Assembly (NCBI GenBank): GCA_019163335.1
Contig: JAFLKM010000099.1
Span: forward strand, 1 to 49,416
DNA from: Desulfobulbaceae bacterium
GTDB taxonomy: Bacteria; Desulfobacterota; Desulfobulbia; Desulfobulbales; Desulfocapsaceae
Length of the DNA stretch: 49,416 nt
Direction of reading: 5' to 3'
Positions 44,458-49,416 of this stretch are shown here, piece after piece (positions within the stretch are counted from its first letter, which is position 1; the number at the start of each line of letters is the position of its first letter). The notes beneath the pieces were generated by a model, which saw only the letters and a program-made list of their open reading frames with translations, did no database searches and was not told where the DNA came from. The position numbers were made by a program, and so were the translations under genes.

Positions 44458-45417
44458 ATGAATGCTCGCGACATTAAAATTCGTGGCCAGAATTTTTCTT
44501 TCGTTACACTCGCGCTGAGTGCAGCGATACTTTTTGGTTGCGCGACGACAATTCTTGCTAATCCTCCTGGTTTTGTTCGAGCATCAACATTGCCCGATCT
44601 GAGCGGATTGGCCTGGGTTAAGGATGACCTCTTTATCACCGTCCATGATGCCAAGCGCAATTCGGAGAAAAAATACTGGCCCCGGGTCAGCCTTGTGCAT
44701 CTTCCTGAATCGGAGCTCGAGGGAGTCACCTGGCAGTCTCTGGATTTAGAGTTTCCTGGACCTGATGGGCCCAGTAGCGATTTGGAAAGCGTTAGCCGTA
44801 TCCCGGGCGGAAGGGGATTTTTGTTTGCTGAAAGCGGGCAGGAAGGTGAAGGGGCTCGACGGATCTTCTTCGCTGTGTACGGTAACGATACGCTGAAGAT
44901 CGAGTCTCAAGTTCCTTGGCCTGTGCCCGTCGAGAACGTCGAGGCCACCGAGGTTTGCCAAGTTGGCCAGCAATTGGTGTATCTGTACGCGGAACGTGCG
45001 GAGGCCCTTGCAGCAACGAAAATCAAATGGGCCACGCTTTCATTGCATCCGTTGGAATTCGGACCATTCAAGGAAGTTACCTATGAAGGAGTCGATCCTG
45101 TCGGGAAGGGTGCTCGACCCATTGTAGCTTTGGCGGTTGATACCGATGGTTTTCTCTACAGCGCATCTGCCTATGATCCGGGAAACGATGATGGTCCGTT
45201 CCGAAGTGTGGCTTGGCGGATTGGAAAAATGATTGCTGATAAAAATGGCAATCCACTGGTTCAATTGGGTGAGAGTAAAAGGCTGGCGACCTTGGATGGA
45301 TTGAAAGTTGAGAGCATCACTGTGCGCGAATCAGAGAAGAGTGGCAAGCAAGTATTCGTAGGAACAGACGATGAGCACTACGGCGGCATAATTCGTCTGC
45401 TTCCAAGTGTGCCTTGA
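44458..45417 (+). CDS. Exported beta-propeller-like protein of unknown function
   Basis: This protein is 319 residues from the ATG at 44458 (AAGGAG upstream); the frame opens 36 codons earlier inside the previous gene's end. The N-terminus has a signal peptide with a possible lipobox LFGC (Cys28), or cleavage after ILA. Repeating segments LPDLSGLAWVKDDLFITVHD, LESVSRIPGGRGFLFAES, VENVEATEVCQVGQQLVY and AVDTDGFLYSASAYDPG resemble blades of SdiA-regulated or phytase-like esterase propellers. I do not recognise catalytic residues. It follows the TIGR03067 gene and precedes the phosphatase autotransporter. Confidence 0.7.
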   Translation: MNARDIKIRGQNFSFVTLALSAAILFGCATTILANPPGFVRASTLPDLSGLAWVKDDLFITVHDAKRNSEKKYWPRVSLVHLPESELEGVTWQSLDLEFPGPDGPSSDLESVSRIPGGRGFLFAESGQEGEGARRIFFAVYGNDTLKIESQVPWPVPVENVEATEVCQVGQQLVYLYAERAEALAATKIKWATLSLHPLEFGPFKEVTYEGVDPVGKGARPIVALAVDTDGFLYSASAYDPGNDDGPFRSVAWRIGKMIADKNGNPLVQLGESKRLATLDGLKVESITVRESEKSGKQVFVGTDDEHYGGIIRLLPSVP

Positions 45418-45546
45418 AGCAGCTAGACTTCGATGGATGCCCCTAACTCCACTAATGTAATTGTTCATTTAGGGCTCATATTGTAAAGAACTCAATCGAC
45501 AGAGTCTTTGAAAGATAGGTGGTTTGCGCCATAAAAAGAAGCATGC

Positions 45547-47529
45547 ATGTTTGACCTTAAGGTAGTTTTGACGAGAAACGTTTTGCTCGGTTCCATTGCT
45601 ATGGCAGCCTGTTTATCTAGCACAGCTGCATCGGCGCAGGAGGCGATTTTAACGCCCCTCCTTTCAACAGCTCTCAATTTCAGGGACCTTGCGGGAATAT
45701 CGGTAAGCAATGGCGGAACCGGCTTCGTCAACCCGACGAGCAACGACGGGGTGATGCGGACTGGGGTTTTTTATCGCAGCAATTCACTGAATAGTCTCAA
45801 CAACGCGGATTGGACCACACTTTCGGCGCTTCATATCTACCGCGACATCGACCTGCGAACACCTGACGAAATCGATGGCCCCCCAACGGCGCAAGATGTG
45901 GTGCCGGAAGGGGCTATATGGACCAATATCAATATTTATGGCACGCAAGAGCCGATACCCTCACCGTTTTGGGGCACTCCAGCGAATGCGGTTTCCTTCG
46001 TGCAGTCAGGATACCAGGCGTTCGTCACCGCTTCGGTTCAACGGGACGCGTTTCGCACGGTATTACTGACCTTGGCCGATGACACCGGGCCTGACCTATG
46101 GCACTGTGCTGGCGGCAAAGACCGTACCGGCTGGACGGCGGCCCTCCTGCAGAGCATAGCTGGTGTGCCGGATGCGACAATCATGCAGGACTGTCTGGCC
46201 ACCAACAGTTATATATCGGCCTTAGTAAACGCCACCAGAGAGTATCTTTTATCGGTGTATCCAGCATGGGACCCAGCGACCATTGATGCCCTTCTGGGCG
46301 TTCAGTCCGGCTATCTCCAGGCTGGTCTTGACCAGGTGATCGCCTCCTACGGGTCGATGTCTGCTTATTTGACGCAAGGATTGGGCCTCACACAGGCAGA
46401 TATCTACGTCTTACGCGCCAAAATGGTCTTCTACTCGGAGTTGCCCGGTCAGAGAGGGCTGACCGGCAATGCCGCCTCTGGTGCCGAGTTTTTGAACGCT
46501 TTGCAGAACTCACCCCTGTCGGGGCATTACACCGACTACAATTACTATCTCCAGTCAGCGATTGATCAGGGCACACTCGGGGGCGTCGAGACGCGGGTTG
46601 GCGGCCAAGTGCACGCCGATGCCGCCTCGTTTCTCCTGCGCCAGTCTCAACGGCTCGACGAGGCGATCGCCCCCTATACAAGCGGCCGTGATCTACCCCA
46701 AGGTCAGACCCGGATCTGGATAGCGGGAAATGGGGACAATTTTTCCACCAGTGGCCACGATGGCATAGCTCGCAGCACCGAGAACAGCGGCGGCTCGATC
46801 ATAGGTGGTACCTACCGGATCGGCAGTCAAGCTTTAACTAATATGGGGCTCGGCTATGACTGGGGTTCGGTCGAAAGCGCCGATGCCACCGCCACGGTCA
46901 ACACCGTTCTGGCTACCCTTGGTGGACGGTACGGATTTTCAGCTCTTGATGCCGGGCCTTTCATCGAGGGACGTGCGGATGCCGGCTGGGTGGACTATGA
47001 AAGTGAGCGCGTCTTTGGTGGGGGACTGGGTACCGCAACCGGTTCCACTACCGGTGCCGTGTATAGCGGTCAAGTTCGGGTTGGGAACGCTATTCGCCTG
47101 ATACCGTTGACTATTACTCCCCAGGTAGGAGTCCGGGTGACCGGGGTATCCATCGACGACTTCAATGAAGGCGGCAGTGACCTTGCTCTGAATGTCCATG
47201 GTGTTGACGAAACGATTTTTAGCCTTTTAGCCGATCTTGATTTTATTTTTAATCCAAAACCATTAGGGGAATGGACCATAGCGCCTGTCCTCACCCTCGG
47301 TTACGAGCGGATGCTAGACGACCCCCAGGTCGAAGGCGTTGCGACTCTGTACGGTTTCACCGTGCGTCAAAAATCAGCCTATGATAACCAGGATCTGATG
47401 AGGGCCAGTGTGGGGTTCTCGGCCGTTCAAGGCACTTTTACTGTAAGAGGCACAGTGAGCGGGGTGATTTCAGAGGAGACGAATAGCACCGGCGTTAGCG
47501 GACTTCTGTCACTTGCCTACAGTTTCTAG
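45547..47529 (+). CDS. Autotransporter with a tyrosine/lipid phosphatase passenger
   Basis: This 660-residue protein has a signal peptide (1-30, ASA-QE) and a passenger of the Y_phosphatase3 family (about 40-290). The family marks are LNFRDLAGI, GVMRTGVFYRSNSLNSL, YRDIDLRTPDEID and the P-loop HCAGGKDRTGW with Cys187 and Arg193. CX5R with Lys-Asp inside is the loop of MptpB/LipA-type phosphatases, which act on phosphotyrosine and phosphoinositides. A helical linker (about 300-385) leads to a C-terminal barrel (about 388-660) ending LLSLAYSF. The phosphatase is thus expected on the cell surface or released. All visible catalytic residues are intact. No ribosome binding site is obvious at the ATG. 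Confidence 0.88.
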   Translation: MFDLKVVLTRNVLLGSIAMAACLSSTAASAQEAILTPLLSTALNFRDLAGISVSNGGTGFVNPTSNDGVMRTGVFYRSNSLNSLNNADWTTLSALHIYRDIDLRTPDEIDGPPTAQDVVPEGAIWTNINIYGTQEPIPSPFWGTPANAVSFVQSGYQAFVTASVQRDAFRTVLLTLADDTGPDLWHCAGGKDRTGWTAALLQSIAGVPDATIMQDCLATNSYISALVNATREYLLSVYPAWDPATIDALLGVQSGYLQAGLDQVIASYGSMSAYLTQGLGLTQADIYVLRAKMVFYSELPGQRGLTGNAASGAEFLNALQNSPLSGHYTDYNYYLQSAIDQGTLGGVETRVGGQVHADAASFLLRQSQRLDEAIAPYTSGRDLPQGQTRIWIAGNGDNFSTSGHDGIARSTENSGGSIIGGTYRIGSQALTNMGLGYDWGSVESADATATVNTVLATLGGRYGFSALDAGPFIEGRADAGWVDYESERVFGGGLGTATGSTTGAVYSGQVRVGNAIRLIPLTITPQVGVRVTGVSIDDFNEGGSDLALNVHGVDETIFSLLADLDFIFNPKPLGEWTIAPVLTLGYERMLDDPQVEGVATLYGFTVRQKSAYDNQDLMRASVGFSAVQGTFTVRGTVSGVISEETNSTGVSGLLSLAYSF

Positions 47530-47781
47530 GGGCTCTACATTGCAACGGAGACGAAACCATCAATGTCTAACCCGCTTAGACTGAAGGGGCAAGCCCATTC
47601 CCGCCACCAAACTTGGCTACCTCTAGTGGCTCCATTAGGGCGATCATTGACAGGTGGTTTTGCAATCGCTTCTCATCCTGGTTGATTATGTCAATGAAAA
47701 TAGATTGTAAAAGAGCGTTCAGAAAAGCTCTGTGTGTTTTTTGAGCTACAGATGCACAGCAGTAGTTTTACTCATCCCCAG

Positions 47782-48846
47782 CTACAATGAGTTTTCGGTG
47801 GGAGTGGATACCGCCAATTCCAGAATAGAACGGCCACAGGCTGTTGGGATTATCTGAGTAATGGCAAAGCCGGTTCGATGGGCCAGCCCGCGATACCCCT
47901 CCAAATCCCGCTCAGCGCCATTGACCAAAATCATGAAATTTACATCCAGCCAGGGAGCGATAGAGAATGCGTCGCCTTCAGAAAGCATATGCTCGATAAG
48001 CAGCAATCGCTTATGTTTGTAAGGTGTTGATGTCATGGCAGTTCTGACGGTACGCAATATCTGCAAGGCCTGTGCTTCAGGCCAGTTGTGAATCACATTC
48101 TTCAAAACATAAAGGTCTCCATGAGCTGGGACTGCCGTGAAGAAATCTCCGTCAATGCGCTGTAATCGATCACGAATATCGTTTTCCGGAAAAGAATCAG
48201 CGTCTGCGGGAGATTCCAAATCAAACAGAGTTCCGTTGAGATGCAGATTTATCTTTAGCACTGCGTGAAGAAATGTTCCTCGTCCGCAACCGATGTCAAT
48301 GACGTGCTGAAATTGGGAAAATTCGTATGCCTGAGCAATGACACTATTCTCGTCAAAAGAAAGATTCGTCATGGCTTGATGGAACACGCGGAGCTGCTCG
48401 GGCTTATCTGCCAGATACTGCAAAGAGCCTTGTTCAAAGGCAGGAGAGAAACGTTCTCCATTCCCTTCTTGCAGGAATTCGACCAAATGCCCCCAGGGCC
48501 GATAGCGGTAGGGCGCGCCGTTGAGTCTGGCCGCAGCCCGTTGACTATATGGATGGTCGGAACAAAGCAATTGACCAAAATCAGTCAAGGTATAGGTACC
48601 AGCATGACTTACTCGGACAAACCCCAACTGAGCGGCACAACGCAGAAAACGTTTCAAGGCTGATGGCTGGATCCTGGCCTGTTGCGCCAATTGAACCGCC
48701 GTTTGAGGCGCTTCCTGAAGTTGATCGGCAATGCCCAATTCAGCAAAGGCATAGGTGATGCTGGTCTGCCAGTTACCGTAAATAAAGCCGCGCAACCGCT
48801 GAATGGCGGGGGTTATGTTATTTTCTTCTTGTGACGACTCGTTCAT
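47782..48846 (-). CDS. O-methyltransferase, acetylserotonin-OMT-like family
   Basis: This 354-residue protein has an N-terminal dimerisation winged helix (about 15-100; TSITYAFAELGIADQLQ, SALKRFLRCAAQLGFV) and a class I SAM domain with VIDIGCGRGTFLHAVL, FDLESPADADSF and IDGDFFTAVPAHGDLYVLKNVIHNW. The conserved catalytic-type His of this family sits in the KNVIHNW segment. Members methylate hydroxyls of aromatic or polyketide-like small molecules. The substrate is unknown. It stands alone, facing the accessory region. Confidence 0.87.
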   Translation of the reverse strand: MNESSQEENNITPAIQRLRGFIYGNWQTSITYAFAELGIADQLQEAPQTAVQLAQQARIQPSALKRFLRCAAQLGFVRVSHAGTYTLTDFGQLLCSDHPYSQRAAARLNGAPYRYRPWGHLVEFLQEGNGERFSPAFEQGSLQYLADKPEQLRVFHQAMTNLSFDENSVIAQAYEFSQFQHVIDIGCGRGTFLHAVLKINLHLNGTLFDLESPADADSFPENDIRDRLQRIDGDFFTAVPAHGDLYVLKNVIHNWPEAQALQILRTVRTAMTSTPYKHKRLLLIEHMLSEGDAFSIAPWLDVNFMILVNGAERDLEGYRGLAHRTGFAITQIIPTACGRSILELAVSTPTENSL

Positions 48847-49416
48847 ATCTGTTTACTTCTGGTTCCACACCAATGACAGGCTCTGATTGATTAAAAGGTG
48901 CCTTGACAAATGAGGTTCTTTGGTCAAAATCAGGGCATACGAAAATTCTTACTACTGGTATATAGTTGATATTCTCATGATAAAATTTTGAGAATAACGA
49001 AGAGTTTGGGCAATAAGATCATTTTGAAAAAGGCTCCAAAAAGAGCATTTTATACCTTGACAATGAACTAAAATTTTTTTCGCGATTTTTCTTGAAAGAT
49101 CATTTAATTTCAATGAGATACTGTATGGGTCGCGTTGAATTTTACTCGTACCGGCAGATGGTTCCAGAGCAAAAACAACTCATGGCTCCATTAAAGAATA
49201 TACTTCCACTCACACCACCACTCCGATCCAGGTGCAATAAACCATTGGCAAGGAATACCGAAGAGCTGCTCAATATTTTAACCTATTACCACCTGCATGG
49301 GTTTTCCTCTGGACGTCTCTTGCTCGCTTCTGGCTTTTGACACAGTGCTTCAACACCCCATCGTTTCATTACTGTGCTCAATGCGCGTCCCCGCCCCCAA
49401 GCACCTTATAGAGCGT
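48847..49416. other. Window-edge region, mostly non-coding
   Basis: 570 bases of AT-rich sequence contain only the uncertain frame at 49092-49340. No terminator, tRNA or repeat is evident. A second frame is open from about 49320 to the window end, so a gene disrupted by a frameshift is possible. Confidence 0.4.
49092..49340 (+). pseudogene. Possible N-terminal fragment of an IS4-like transposase
   Basis: This 82-codon frame contains TPPLRSRCNKPLARNTEELL and NILTYYHLHGFSSGRLLL. The run of a CN.PL motif followed by a (F/Y)HL..(S)SGR.LL motif recalls the N-terminal region of some IS4-family transposases. The frame then stops, while another frame stays open to the window edge, as if a frameshift had broken the gene. 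The match is from memory and weak; it could also be a chance frame. Confidence 0.3.

Noticed and set aside
47530-47781. Possible degraded coding remnant between the phosphatase autotransporter and the O-methyltransferase
   Set aside because: A short open stretch on the minus strand has no convincing family match and is preceded by stops.

Overview
The window looks like chromosome from an anaerobic Desulfobacterota bacterium, probably a sulfate reducer of the Desulfobulbales. This is inference from gene content: a complex I operon without the NADH-oxidising module, a PxxKW small Cys-rich protein, a NikKLMQO-type nickel ECF transporter, a LbtU-type porin and a heme-domain diguanylate cyclase. 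No 16S rRNA gene is present, so the taxonomy is not proven.

Layout. (1) 1-45 carries two direct repeats resembling IS21-family end repeats, followed by a small PxxKW gene. (2) 608-12111, minus strand: a complex I operon nuoA-B-C-D-H-I-J-K, then two MrpD/NuoL-like antiporter subunits with a 79-residue membrane protein between them, then nuoM and nuoN. nuoE, nuoF and nuoG are absent. A near-consensus sigma70 promoter and a dyad lie upstream of nuoA, and a LysR regulator diverges from it. (3) 13.4-17.9 kb, minus strand: housekeeping genes (aminotransferase, truA, argC, rpsI, rplM, tRNA-Gly). (4) 18.1-25.5 kb, plus strand: hisB, a lipoprotein gene, then a compact run ttcA-like, DUF89, asnS, ubiE/menG, hisD, rsmG. 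(5) 25.5-32.8 kb: mixed single genes (secreted basic protein, CPBP protease, alpha/beta hydrolase, heme diguanylate cyclase, leuB, a divergent PRPP-synthetase-like protein, yajD, ygiD-like). (6) 32.8-37.8 kb, minus strand: a nickel/cobalt ECF transporter in which the two ATPase domains are fused through a His-rich linker and NikL is split into two genes. (7) 37.9-41.0 kb, minus strand: LbtU-family porin, a methyltransferase and a CMD-family protein. (8) 41.0-49.4 kb: a sparser, accessory-looking region rich in exported proteins, with two autotransporters, a TIGR03067 protein, a beta-propeller-like protein, an O-methyltransferase and a possible transposase fragment at the window edge.

How the genes work together. 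The complex I probably takes electrons from ferredoxin or another donor, passes them to menaquinone (the quinone methylated by UbiE/MenG) and pumps ions through four antiporter-like subunits. The nickel ECF system would feed hydrogenases or other Ni/Co enzymes typical of this lifestyle.

The most unusual single gene is at 45547-47529. It appears to encode a CX5R tyrosine/lipid phosphatase as the passenger of an autotransporter, so a phosphatase placed on the cell surface. It sits in a run of exported proteins that look horizontally acquired.
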